Source: Unio delphinus (lineage: Eukaryota; Mollusca; Bivalvia; Unionida; Unionidae). From it: 64,000 nucleotides of DNA. Both the position numbers and the translations under genes were made by a program. Numbering within the stretch: position 1 is the stretch's first letter; every line of letters starts with the position of its first letter. Location of the stretch: assembly GCA_029339505.1 (NCBI GenBank), contig JAQISU010000179.1:6259501-6323500 (forward strand). The letters run 5' to 3'. This document shows, one piece after another, positions 14,678 to 29,409 of the stretch. Under the pieces are notes generated by a model, which had not been told where the DNA came from, searched no databases, and saw nothing but the letters and a program-made list of their open reading frames with translations.

Positions 14678-17593
14678 TGAGGATTTTGTCTAGTGCCTAA
14701 TCTTTAGAAGCTTTAAGCGCTTTACAATATCTATAATGATATGAATACAAAAAACAACAACAAACACCATGAAATTGGAGATTTTTTTTTAAACAATACT
14801 AAAAATATTTAAGGTAGGAAACATTTTTAGGTCTTTAAGTTTGTTCTTGTAGTTGAAAAAGGTGAGTTTTAAGAGCACTCTTGATAGGGATCACTGTGTC
14901 CTTGTGTCTAATTTCAGTGGGCAATTCATTCCATGTTGCTGGGCCTCGGTATGCAAAAAAACGCTGTCCATATGACTTTTTTTTCATAGGGAGAATAATG
15001 AGTATACTATTGTCAGAAGAGGAGTGTAAGTATCTGGCTGGTATATACACATGGGTGAGGCCGGACAGGTATGCTGGAGTGGAATCCGTCAGTGAAACAT
15101 AGTACAGCGAACAAATTTTGTGTTTGATTCTGGATTGAATAGATAGCCAGTGTAGGGTACAGAGCAGCAGGGAGGTGTGCTCTGATCGTGGTACTCTAAG
15201 GATGATCCGAGCAGCTGTGTTTTGAACTTTTTGAAGTTTCTGGAGTAGATATTGAGATGAACCAGACAGAATTAATTTACAATAGTCCAGCATTGAAAGT
15301 AATAATCAACACACAAGTGTTTTAGTGGCATCAAATGAAAGATATTTGCAAATGGAGCTGATGCATCTCAACTCAAGATATGCAGGCTTGCATATGTTCA
15401 TGACACATTGGTGCAATGTGAGAGTACTGTCTAGAGTAATACCTAGGTTTCGTACTGACTGTGTGAAATTAATGTTGGTGTTGATGATATTTTTTTGTTT
15501 GAGGTAAAGGATGTGAATGAGAAAGTCTTTGTGTTGTGATTAGAATGGCCTCAGTTTTATCATCATTCATCTGCAGTTTGTTACATGTCATCCATGATTT
15601 CACATCAGAAATGCATCTCTCTACTCATTGGATGGTAGCATCAACTTCAGTTAGGTGGCTAGACTTGTAGATTTGGGTGTCATCAGTACAATTGGTGAGA
15701 CACTGGGTGATCATCTATGACACTTGAGAGCGGCTGAGTGTATAGAATGAAGAGGATAGGTCCAAGAACAGACCCCTGTGGAACACCACAGCATAGATCA
15801 ACTGGACTGGAGTCTATTCCATTTGCAGATACAATTTGTGTCCTGTTGACTAAGTAGGACTTGAACCACTGTAAAGCTGTATTGTGTATGCCAAATACAT
15901 GCTGGAGACAGTGAAGCAATATATCATGGTCTTTTATGTCAAATGCTGCGGACAAATCAAGGAGGGTGAGGACTGTAATCTTACCGCTATCCAAAGCAGA
16001 GAGAATGTCATTAAATACTTTCAGAAGAGTTGTTTCAGTACTGGTGCAAGGGCGATATGCAGACTGTACATTGCTAAAAAGACTGTTTGAACTCAAATGA
16101 GATATAAGTTGGGTTAGAACAACTTTTTTGAAGATTTCTTTTACATAAATCTACAGGAGGTCCTTTCAAGAAGCTGGCTTAAAAACTGGCTGTTCTAATA
16201 TATGTACTCTCTTATAAGTTATGTTCAACTGCATGATCCAGACCTAACATTGCACAATGAGCTGGCACATCTGGGTCCATGCAGTGTTTCAGAATTAACC
16301 AGTAGAACAAACAAAGACATAGATCTGCCATTGCATTATGAGGTTGCAGATCAGGGTCTATGATGGTTGCTATCTGACTTGACTTATAAATGGTAGTTAT
16401 CCAAAGCATGACAGCAACTTTCAGCCAAACCGTTAATATTATCTGTTAAGAAATGTTCAGTCGATTTGTTGCAAAATGCACATTTTTTATATTAAAATAT
16501 CAAGGAGTTACAACCCATTCAAATATTTTAACAAAAATAACACCTATCTATGTAACTTCATGCTCTTGTCATTCACTGTCCTAACAATCTTTTGAAGGAT
16601 TAGATAACACAATATTTGACTATTTAACACAAATCACTGCCACTAAAAAGATGCAATAAACGACTGCCAGATATTTGGTTCAATGGCATGAATCATCCTA
16701 GAAATTGTTCCCATTTGTGGTATTATATCAAAGTAATTAATGTATTATAATTGAATATTGGGTAAATGAAATTAGACCGTGATGTAAAATTTCACCTGAG
16801 ATTATTCTTGTATTATGCTGCCTTGGTTAATCATGGCATCGCATATTTACTAACCATTCAATTCAGATTAATATCTTTGAATATCTGTTGTTAATGCATG
16901 GTTTGGAATTACTAACTTTTCACTAAATTTTAAGAATGTATGAAAAAATTAAAATGAAGTCATAATATCTTGCAATTCTCTTAAATTTTTCTTGTGCATC
17001 CCTGAGGACAACATGAGGATTTCCTGAAATTAAAGCAATTCCTGAGCTCATTTTCTTCAGAATAAAACAAAATGCCATGGTGTACCATTCTAAAAGGAAG
17101 TGTTATTTCTCATCCTTTGTATTTTATGTCTACCTCTAACAAAAAAAACAGTATTGTCAGAAATATTATGAATGTGAAAAATGCTGAATAGCAATAGGAT
17201 GAAATATTCAGAGAAATTTTATAAAACTTGGGGCAATACAAAGAATGGCAGGAAAATCGCAGGCCATTCTGTTTATTCCATACATCAAGTCAAGAGAGCA
17301 TAATGTGCTGGAAAATCAGGGATCATTCTGTTCATTCCATTTAACAAATAAAAAATCATAATTTGCTGACAAATCAGGGCTCACTCCATTTATTCTTATT
17401 ATCATGTCAACAGAGCATAATTTGTTGGCATATCTAGGGCCATTCTGTAAATTCGATGTGTTATTCAGTTACTGAACTTACCATATCAGCAAGGCATAAT
17501 GTGCTGAAAAACACAGGCCATTCATTTTATTCTTTTACCAAGTTGGATTAGCACAATGTACATGCAAATCAGAGTCCATTCTGGTCATTTTCT

Positions 17594-17655
<62 letters not shown>

Positions 17656-20600
17656 CTTTATTTAAAGAGGGTAACACAATTAGCTAAGAACTAATCTACC
17701 TTGAGGTCTTCATACAAGGAATTTATTTATTTCAGCAGCATCTCAGAAGCCACTGGATATATTGGGTTTGGAAGATGGAAATAGAGTGGGCATTTCTAAT
17801 CTCAACTGGAATACTATTCCAGAGCAAAGTTCCAGAGTATTGGAAACTTTTTTTAAATAATTCCTTATTTGGTTTGGGAATTTCAATTCAACAGAGCACA
17901 ATATACAGGCAAATCAGGATCCATTTTAGTCATTCTCTTATCAATTCAATGTAACACAATGCACAGGCAAATCAGATTAAATTGTGTTAATTCTCTTATC
18001 AAATTAACAGAACATAATGTAGAGGTAAATCAGGGGCCATACTTCTAATTCTCTTAGGAGTCAAAAGAGCATAATAAGACAGCTAATCACAGTCCAGTGG
18101 TGTAATGATGCCTTTGTCATATACTCTACAGATGAAAGAAAGTAAAGGTATAAGGACACCTATGTCTTGCAAGTAGTCTAAAGCACTCTCCGTTACGGAT
18201 CACTGCCATCTCACCTCTGTCTATGTGGGTTCGAGTCTAAGATTCGGCGAATGTGGGTATGTGAGAAAGCTTGCCAGTAGCTTCTCGTGGGTCGGTGGTT
18301 CTTTCTGGAGATTTTGCCTGGGTTCTTCCTCTACCATTAATACTGGCCGCCATGTATAGCCTATCATGTGCTGAAAAATGGCTTTAAACCCAACAACAAC
18401 ATGTCTTGCACTGCCAGCAAGCCAATAGTTATGACATAAAAATGTTGCACTGTGCAGGTTAGACAATAGTTGTTGTACAAGGATGCCTAAATCTCACACT
18501 GTGCCAGTCACACAAAAGTTATACTGTAAGAATTCTTGAACTGTCCAGGCAAAGCAAGGAATTATAGCATAAAGTGCTGGCTAAACAACATTATTGTATC
18601 AGGATGCCTTTGTCTTAACAGTGCCACCTAGAAACAAGTTACAGTATAAAGATGACACTGCCTTCCTCTGTGCTAGATAGACAATAATCATAATGATGAG
18701 TATGTCTTGCACTGTGCTGGTTAGACAAAGTTATGGTTTAAGTATCACCTAAACATAGTCATAATAAAATTATGCCTTGGTCTTACGCAGTGCCGAACAG
18801 ACAAACGTTAAGGTGTAAGGATATCTCTGCCTTCCCTTGTTCCAGCTAGACAATAGCCATGGTACAAAGATGCCTATGTCTTACATATTTCCAGCTAGAC
18901 AAAAGTTATGGTACAGGGTGTCTGGCATTGGGCAGTTAGATAAAAGTTGTGTTACAAGAATGCCCTTGTCTTGCTATGTACAAACTAGAAAAAAGTTATG
19001 GTATAAGATGTCTTCCACTGTGTGGACTAGAAACTGAATTATGGTATAAGGATGCCTATGTGTAGCTCTGTGCCAGCTAGACAAACATTATGGGATAAAT
19101 TGTCCTATACTGTACAGGTTAGACAAAGAACTGTGAAATAAAGATGCATATGTCTTGCACTGTGCTGGCTAGACAATGGCTATGGTGTAAGTTGTATTGC
19201 ACTATGAAGGCAGACAAGAATTATGTATTAACCTAAGATGACTGTCTTGCACTTTGCCAGCTAGACAAAACATTATGTCTTACCCTGTCAAGTGCCCACA
19301 TTTCCCAAAGCACTCCTCTGATAGTGGTGGAAAAATTGGGTATTTCAACCAACAAGTCATTCACCTGAAAGAACAAAGAGTGAAAATACCACTTTTAAAT
19401 TCATTTCACATTTTGGTCTTAAATATTAAATTTATTTCGTTTCTTTACTAACATTGATGGATTTATTTGTCTGTGTCTATTGCAGGAGACGACAACTAAG
19501 TAATAGCATCACTTTTCTTGCTGTAACCACGGTGACATAACAACCAGCAATGCAATGTTTTTGAAGTGACATAGTTTACATCACAGTTGCATTTGATTTG
19601 TCATTTTTCTGATCCAGCATGTTTTTTTCTTTAAGTTTGAAGATATCTCTCTTCTAACATTTTTCAGTCATATAACATGCATGAGTCACATCAACAAACT
19701 TAAAGCCTGTTTCTGGCACAATATTATTTTAGGTATAGACTGGTCTGCTACCTAAATATTTAACAAAATATAATGAATTGGTGAGACAAGGTTTTAAGTT
19801 AAATAAGCCTTAATGTTTTCTTAGAAATGTGTCATATATATTTGTAATAAAAAAAAAAAGAGAAATTACAATATGTTATTATGATATTCTTAAAAAATTG
19901 TCTTCTTTTATAGAACAGTAGTAGGGCTAAAGAGATGATAAAAAAAGGACAAACACAACTTATTTGGCTTTCCTTTTTTTCATCTTTAATGTACCAAACA
20001 AGTGTAATCCATATAAAGGAATATGTATGATATAATGGAGTGGGGGAGGAAGTGTAATAAAAAGTATAATGGTTGGCATTTATGTGCAACTAATGACCCT
20101 ACATTGCCAAAAAACACTTAACACACATACATTTTTATAATTTTAACAATTTGGAAATTTTTTATATTATTTTTAACTTCAATCAATCAATTAACCTTTC
20201 AAGAACAGACAGAATTTTACAAGTATCTACCTAATCCATCAAAATATATATTCTTTGGGCATAGGGCAATTTTAAAGTGGTGTTAGCATGTATAATTTGT
20301 TTTACTCATTTGAGATGCCACAAATGTGTTAATACTCAAGAACAGCTCTCACAAATGCATCCCAAAATGTTGCTTTCACATGCCAGAGTTTTATTTGACC
20401 CCTTCATAAAAACAAGTGTCTGAAAAGCATTTCCTATAATCCAATTAGAGATCTTTTCTTTTTCTTGAGTACTAATCCATTTCAAATTCTTGAGCAATAA
20501 CAAGATTTTCAAGGCGGTCACTTGGCAGCCATATTGGATATAAGATTGGCACCATTTTTATTTTGGTTCAACAAGATACAATATGAAGTCTGTTGGTTAA

Positions 20601-23600
20601 AACCCCATTATGATATCACCATGTATTCACAATCAATAGCAATAACAATATTTTCAATCATGATGACCATGGCTGACACAAGACTAGAACTATTTCATTT
20701 TTAATCAACTAGGCACCATAAGAAGACTTCAGGTGAAAACCTCACATTGACAGAACCTTCCGTTTAGAAACATTACTTAAATAGGCTGCCATATTTGATG
20801 TTAGAATAGCACCATTTCAGTTAAGACCAACAAAACAATACAAATTTTGCTGAAAAACCCCCATGTCAATATAATCATCAAACTAAGAGGAGTATAAATA
20901 ACAAGATTTTCAAAATGGCAGCTCAAGTGGCCATACTGGAATTAAGACTGGTACTCTTTTCATTTAGGATCAAACTGTACATCATAAGAAGTTTCATGGT
21001 GAAAATATATTTCAATGACGTCTGTTCAGAAGTAGCAATAGTTTTTATTTTAAATGGCTGCCATAGTGGTCATATTTGATGTTAGATGGGTACCAATTAT
21101 ATTTAGGACCAAACAAAATGTTTCTTTTATGAAACAAATCATGCTAAAAAGGACCATCCATTTTCAAGAAGGCCACGTTGGCGGCTCGTGATACCTGAGC
21201 AACTCCATTTTCATTTAGACAACTAATAAGATCGTTTGATTCATAATCCAAGAGTGGAAGGCTTGATATCTGCAAAGTAAATTAAGAGCAGCAAAAACAA
21301 ATTTGGGCTAACAGACGGACAGATGAAGAACATCAGTTATCACAAAAGTTCTTTTGGTCTCTGACCAGCAGAGCAAACAACTAACTTTATTTTGCATCAT
21401 CTATTGAATTTCTCCATCAATTTTCATTTTGTCCACTCGAGGCTACTTTATTTAATAGGGCAGTACTAATTATCCTCAATATCTGATGATGAATATTGTA
21501 ATACACATAGTTTCTACAAACACATTAAATGTACTCAATTACAAGTAATTACATTTGACCATTACACTTTTTTGGATAGATAGCAAATTTATTCTCATAT
21601 ATGACACCTTTCCCCACATTATGACAACTTCTGATCAGTCTGACCAGTGAACTAACAATAAAATAATATTAGTTTTGTGGGTTTAGTGAAATTTTTCAGC
21701 ATGTGATAGGTTATACATGATGGCCAGTATCTTTGGTGGAGGAAGATCCTGGGAGGAACCACCAGCCACATCAAGCTACTGTCAAACTTTCTCAGTTACC
21801 ATTGGTCTAGCTGGGATTCAAACCCACATGGACAGAGGTTGAGATGTTTTAGCAATCTGCAATGGTGAGCGGCTCAGACCACTTGGCCAGCTAGGGACCC
21901 CATAAATTAATACACAGTTACAGGTTTTTGTTGAATTTAATACTAAATAATTATGGGCTATTGTTTAGCTTGGCACTTTATTTTAATCAGCTCTGAAATA
22001 TGCTTGCTAACGTCAAAGAGGCCAATATGTGCTTCACTGCTCAATGAAAAAATCTGAGTGAAAAAGCTCATAATTGTATTATTACTTTCAAACCATGATG
22101 TTACATGAGTGCAATATGTTGTTTTACCAAGCTAAAATCACAGTCAGGAAACAAATGTTTTATCACAATGGAACATGTGTGACCTATTCAGCTCAATAGA
22201 TTTCAGAATCATTTTTATGAAAGTAATAATGAAGACAAAACACAACATCTAAACCACATTTTCTATCCAAAACAAAGCATGATAACCTGTCTATGGTTTA
22301 CCTCAGTATTGCATTCTGACACACCAATGCATTCCAGGTTCCATAGCTATGCTGACTTTTTGTTCTTTTAAGTTATGTTTAGACAGTTCTGTCAAATAAA
22401 ACAAAATAGATGCACGAAGGACCAAACTTACTGGGTTGTAGACAAATCCATCACTCTTGTCATCAATGAAGACCAGTCTTGTTCCACTCGGATCAGGGAA
22501 AAGTTTCTTGATCCCAACAACATGTCGGAACTCATTCACATATGACCAGTCCTCCACAAAGAAATAATTGATGCAGCCATTCTAAAAATGAAGGTAAACA
22601 TGTAGGTAATTTCTAAATCTATTAGAACCTATACATGTATCATACTAGACTTCATCAAGTGGAATGTGTACCCAACAATGTACAGTGCCAACCCTAATCA
22701 AATAATATACCAACAGAATCTTTGCTGTTTAAACTCATCTTAGGAACTAAGTGTGGTCATCTATGGGGTTGCGGCAGTAAAATATATCTGAGACATAAAG
22801 AAGACACTCTAAACAATGAACAGTCACTGATAGGTGAAGTGTAGATTTTTTAGTCTATATTCCTAGATTATTCAGATTACCCTGGCATATAGTTTTTTCA
22901 AAACTGAGTTATCAATTCATTTTAGACTAAGAATTAAAATCTAAGAAATTGTGATTATATGTTAAAGTAAAGAAAAAAAATTTAATTGACTTGCTCTTTC
23001 TATTTTTGTCTCTTTTTCTACTTCATATATTATAAATAGGCAACAAGATAATGATAATATTTTCCATCTATCACCTCCAAATGCTGAATCATCTGTGACA
23101 AATTAACATTTGAGAAACAACATAGAGAATTTAATAAATTTCAGTTTCACGTCCTCCATCATACACCAACCTTCTGACTCCAGTCCATAATCATAAGGAT
23201 AATGAAGCCCCATACACATATGCACCAGTCATTCAAATTTACATATATCTAGACTTGTCAAATATTAACAAATATTAATAAATATTAATTATTAATATTA
23301 ATTATTAATTATTAATATTAATAAAACTTAAGTAAACTGACTTTTGATTGCTACACCTATCATCCTCAAAAAATAAAAAAAAAAATAAAAAAAATAAAAC
23401 AACAGGTGGTTGGGTGTACTAAATAATTCTCTTCAGATTCCGCATCACAATATAAGCATGTATATCTCCAAGTCTGAAGCATATCCTTGCAACTGATCTG
23501 GAGACTATTTGATGGACTATTTATTGTTAAGAAGACCTTAAAGACAATAAGTTGGATAGAAGAATTCATGGATGGATAAACATAGAAGAAGAAAGACAGA

Positions 23601-26600
23601 TGCATGTAAAGGGAAATGGTGATCCCCAATGTTTTCATTGGAAAGTGAGAGAGAACATTATAGATGCAAGAGGGTGTTCCTAACTGTTTCACTAGCCAGG
23701 CCAAGAAAATATACTTACACTGGTTCCAAATATAAGAAACTCTGGTGTCATATCATGACAGGTAATGCGTGTCACATTCATATCTTTGTCTGGGAATAGA
23801 ATACTCTCTCTCTCATCTGTGCTTCCAGCTGTTTCTCCTTCAATCTATGACAAAAATATCACATCATCTATATAAAATTATCAATATATCCTTTGTCAAG
23901 ATAACAGTGAACAATGGTTCCATGAATAAAATGGGAGGCAAACACCCTCAACAACAAAAGTATAAATCTTTAAAGAAAAATGCTTTTGAAGAATGTGTAA
24001 TACATCACAAGCCTACAAGCTGTCCTTTTTTAGATACAGTAGATAAAGTACAGATTGCCAGAGATGCTAACAAAAATTGTCTTAAGCAGGGGAGATCACC
24101 TACACCTATCTCAAGATAGGGGAGACAACTTTGTTATACGGCATATGGAATCAGACCACAATTAATACTTCCAGTTCAGTACCCACGAATGTAGTTCCAG
24201 TCTATTTTTAGAACATTTTTTCCTCTCTCATTTTGGTGGTGATAGAAGAGTTATATTGATGCATATTTGGTAGGGATTTAAAGGTAATTGTTTATTCTTG
24301 AGAACATGAGCAGAGAGAGTGGTTGTCAGTGTGTAATTTGGCGACAGTGCACATGGAGTAATATGGCCTTGGTGATGATCCGGAAGTGAAATATGTGTTC
24401 TGTTTACATGCTGCTTTGTTTACAGTGCAGCAGCTCAAAAAAATGCCAATCAACCCTTGACAAGAATTTCACCGTGAAGTCATCTTTGGAGGTATTTTAG
24501 ATTAACATATGATTTGTATTGATTGTCACACTGTGGAAAGGTAAGTACTGAGAAATATATGTAGAGAACATATAGTAAAATTAATTGTGGTCTATGTCCT
24601 GTACAGGCAGTATTGATGAAACTTTAATATGCTATAAAAAAAATTATTATTAATGATAAACACATGAAATTTGAAGGTGTTATATATATATTAACATTTA
24701 AAATAGAAAAATGACATTAGAATTTAAAAATTAATTAATTTTTTTAAATTTTAATTAAAAAAATTTTTAAATTAAAAACTTAAAATTTGCCCCTTAAAAT
24801 GCACATAGATAATATTTTTGGAAATTATATCAAATGATATCAGCATGTTTATACTACTACACCATATTCAAGCTACAATGATGGATATTTGCCAAATTTT
24901 GTCAGAGAAAATATCTTTGTAAGTCAAAATGAGACATACATTTAAAATGTATGAAAGACAGATTCTATTTTGTATTGATCATTCAAACTATTTATTAGGG
25001 GTCCAATCAGTTAATTTATATGTTTATGATGGGGTGACTTCCTGAGTAACACATATCTGCTTATATAGCCTTTAGTAATTGTTAACAAATATAGTTACAG
25101 GGTGTTTAGTGAGAGGACAGTGATGAAAACTTTATACTAGAACCTACTCAAGTTCTCTACTAAATCAGTTTAAACTTTCTGATAATGAAATGCAGGCTGA
25201 AGGGATAAAATATACTTCCCACATGTATATTTACCCTTGGATGTAAGAAAACAGCAAAATGATGTAAGTTGAACACAAAATGCATTCAATTTTATTGTTC
25301 AATTTGGTTAAGATATTGATTAGAGAAGTGCGGCATTGTGGCCTGTATGATGTTATGTGAATTCTAATGATCCATCTTAATTTATGCATTGTTAATTACT
25401 AATAATATTTGTTAACTGATACTCTAAAGATTGCATAAGATTTATTCAAACAGATATTTTGAGTTTAACTGTGCACAACTGATCTTAGCATGGTTACATA
25501 TCCCACATGAACAAATATTCACATATTTTAGAATGTTTGGGATCCAAAGTTCACATTCAGTATATCATATAGGCTGACATTGTACCTACAGTGAATCTGT
25601 AAGACACATTTCTGGCTGTGTGCACTAAATGTATCCCAAAATGTTATTTTCTTCATTAATATGCCCATGCATGGTAACATATTTCAATTCAGTACTTGGA
25701 TAGAGTGCGGTATTGTAATATCAGCTGATATCTGATTCTATTGAACCATTGAGGTTAATAATTGGTATCAAACACCCTTAAAAATACACTTTAAATGTTC
25801 AAACAGATCATTGGAATTATTTTTGCACATTTGATCATAACAATTACATTGTATATGTCCCACATATGCAAATTTCAATTCTTGTTAACAAGTTTTGGGG
25901 ATCAGAATTTCACATTTAGTTTATGATGTAGGATGCATTGGTACCTGTAGTTGATATGTGTAGCCACATTTGGCTGTATTCTCTTGCAATATTCAGAATT
26001 ATTATTTCCCTCATGAATAAGCTTGCTTATAGTAATATATTCTTTTTACTACATTGTCGCTTGACTTTCCTGTATACTGCCTTGTACTAATGTTTCCACC
26101 AATGATCAAACCTCACCATGCCCGCATTTCCTTAAAGTTTGTGATGCATAGTCTCCCTGATTAGTTATTTAACCTGTAAATGACCAGATATGCTTATAGA
26201 AACTTCATAAAACTTTTAGGATGAATTTATTACTTTAATACATGACTATTACTTCACATTTCTGAGTGTCACTCTGTCAAGTTTATTATTTATTTCCTAT
26301 GCTTGCAGCTTATATGTTATTTGTAAATCACTACATCTAACACATTTTAACTTCATTTGCATACATCTTACTGTTTTCTATATATAAGTGAAACATTTTA
26401 TATCTTTTCAGGTCAAGGCTGGTATCTGGAACAAAGTGTTAGTGGTGGATTAGCTTGGAAGCTCTCCAGTAGTCTGGTGGTGATAGCAAGGTTTCATTAG
26501 GACATATGCAGTGTACTGCCATAAGTGATCATGATATCACCACACTAATGTAAAGCACCTCAAGGACATGGCTTAGATCTTCATGAGAGAGATTAGCACC

Positions 26601-29345
26601 ATTGTTCAGTAAGGTAAAGCCTGCCTAAAAACTGTATTTTCCTATCTTATTGTCGCTTTTTGTAGTTATCGACACTGAAATGTAATGCAATTTTCCTGAC
26701 ACAATAAATATGGAACATAGCACCTATTGCTGCTTCTTTAGCGTGTACACCTATATGCACCTTGACAGGCATGTTGCGGTTTGTTGCCAAAATCACTATG
26801 AGTCATGCTACTTCATTACCCCTGTGAAAAATGTTCTCAGTTACACAGACCCAAACCACCATTTATTTTAAAGACCAATGATTGATAAAATTTTCTGTCT
26901 AAACTTAAACAAAATCTGTTTTCAAACTTTTATGAAAATTAAATTTTTCAATAAAATTTAGTTTATAAATTTAAATGTTTATTTAAATTTCCATTAGAAT
27001 TTCAATTGATCAAAACGTATAAACTTTAAACATATTTTCAGACAGGCCTTATCTTGTAGTACAATTAGGTTTTAACAGCACTGAAAAAGTCCTATAATTA
27101 AGGAAGATATAGCAAATTTAGTTTTGGTTTCTCAAGAGTACATGGATCAGCACGTGCACCCTGTGGAACACCAGCACTACACACTTTCCAGCTAGGTGTC
27201 ACATGTCTTGTATGCAAGGAAATTCAAAAAGACTTCATTTATAAAGTTCAAATAGGTGTGGCATTCAAATATAAAAGTTTTACAAAAATTTGCCCCAAAA
27301 AGTTGGACCTGTCAGGAATCAGACCACAATTAATACTTCTAGTTCAGTACCCACGAATGTAGTTCCAGTCTATTTTTAGAACATTTTTTCCTCTCTCATT
27401 TTGGTGGTGATAGAAGAATTATATTGATGCATATTTGGTAGGGATTTAAAGGTAATTGTTTATTCTTGAGAATATCAGCAGAGAGAGTGGTTGTCAGTGT
27501 GTAATTTGGCGACAGTGCATATGGAGTAATAAGGCCTTGGTGATGATCCGGAAGTGAAATATGTGTTCTGTTTACATGCTGCTCTGTTTACAGTGCAGCA
27601 GCTCAAAAAAATGCAGATCAACCCTTGACAAGAATTTCACCGTGAAGTCATCTTTGGAGGTATTTTAGATTAACATATGATTTGTATTGATTGTCACACT
27701 GTGGAAAGGTCAGTACTGAGAAATATATGTAGAGAACATATAGTAAAATTAATTGTGGTCTATGTCCATATGCATGTCGAATATAAAACACACATTTAAT
27801 GACTTTACAAAACTTCTTTGACAACAAATATGTAAGGTATCTGCATATCTAATTCAGTTTGCAGGACTGGTAAATATTCTTCTGTTTCTTATATTCCACT
27901 TCTTCAAATCCTCAGAAAAAGGGAAATATTCAGCTATAGAATCCCCTTGTATCTGAATAGTCTGTTTATTCACTGCTTCTGATGTTTGAATAATGTTATT
28001 TTTCTGATTCCATATGCCATGTCAAAGTTGATGTTAGAAACTCTGTGCAACCATTTTTGTTAGTAAATAGATTATCCTTCTTATATTCTTGACACAAAAT
28101 ACATAATCTCCCAAGTGCCTTTTTGTTTTCCCTAACCAGTTTTAGGTATTTTGTCTTGGAATTTCGGGTACTTTTTCTCTGCCTCTGTTCCCATTCCACA
28201 TGCCCTGTGTACATGTTGCCAGCTATGTCTAAATCACTGGTATGAGTGATATCTTCAGCTCACATTAAAATTTGAGAGCTTTCCAATAGCTATTTAATAT
28301 TGACTATATCAGATCATCTTACCGTGAAGAAACCAGTTATCTTCCATTTCAACATTCATGAACTCGCTGCTTGTAACTGTTATGCTTCATAAATTTCTTT
28401 TATGGCTGATCAAATGGATCAGTTTGTTATATCTGTCAAGGAGACAGAACTTCTGAATAGTTTCTATTTACAACAAACACATCTGATCTCAATCATACAG
28501 ATCATCATCATCATCATCAGTCTCTTGATCTAGTGTGTTCATTGAGGCACTGTGCTGCTGAACATCTGACCAGTTCACTCCACTTGTCTTGATCATGTGC
28601 CAATGCCTGTGTCTTTGCAAAATGTTTCCCGGTCCATTCTGTGATGTTGTCACTCAACTTTTTTCTGTCTACCTCTACTTCTACAATCATGGACAAGACC
28701 TTCAGTACTGTTGTGGATAGACTGTTGGCTCTAGTGACATGGCCATACCATTTCAGCTTTCTCTTTCTGATAGTGGTGAGGAGGTCTTCATAATGGCATA
28801 CTTTGTACCTGATGGTGTTACGCACTTTTTCATTTGTGATGTGGTCCATGTAAGAGCTGCCAAGAATGGTTCTGTTGCATCTCATTTCAAGTGCCTTGAT
28901 TCTTTATTGTAATTCTGCTGTTAGGGTTCAGGCCTCACATGAATACAGAAAGATTGAGATGACTAGTGCTCTCAATAGTCTGATTTTAGTTTTTATCATC
29001 AGCTTTGTCTTCTCAGCACTTATCTCCATGTCAAACCTGGAAGATGCTTCATCCAGGTTCTTCACACTAAGGTGCAAGCTCATCTTCACTGCCTGCCAGC
29101 CCATCAATGTCATCTGCAAAGCGGAGGTTGGTGATGTTACGTCCTCCAATGCTGACAGATGCTTGAATTCAAACACTAAATCTACCTTAGTATAGCTTGA
29201 GTGAGTTCACCTGCAAAATGGATGACTAAGACTTCTTTTGATAAAACTCTTATTTTGAATCAGTGCGTTTTAAAAGAAAATAAACAGGGCATATTGGGTA
29301 CAACAAACTACAGGAACTTGTAAATAATTTGCATGACCTTTTCCC

Positions 29346-29409
<64 letters not shown>

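Larger units (their letters stand above)
4753..19283. other. WDR19 intron K/L (14.5 kb)
   Basis: The largest intron. It contains minisatellites at 6601-6785, 7087-7863 and 9822-11185, SINE-B copies (8141-8474, 9186-9410), a hAT derivative (13226-14103), two LINE remnants (14637-16120, 17596-17840), a SINE-A (18171-18400) and a degenerate array reaching the exon K donor. No host exon was recognised within it. Confidence 0.65.
19365..22431. other. WDR19 intron J/K
   Basis: It holds a possible right-end fragment of the hAT family near 20063-20084 (AATGGTTGGCATTTATG), old ~160-bp degenerate repeats (about 20500-21200; GGCAGCCATATTGGAT, GATTGGCACCATTTTT) and a SINE-A (21677-21901). No gene is seen. 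Confidence 0.6.

Noticed and set aside
26413..26612. Possible plus-strand non-coding exon (AG before, GTAAAG after)
   Set aside because: Splice-like borders occur by chance at this length, there is no open frame and no transcript evidence.
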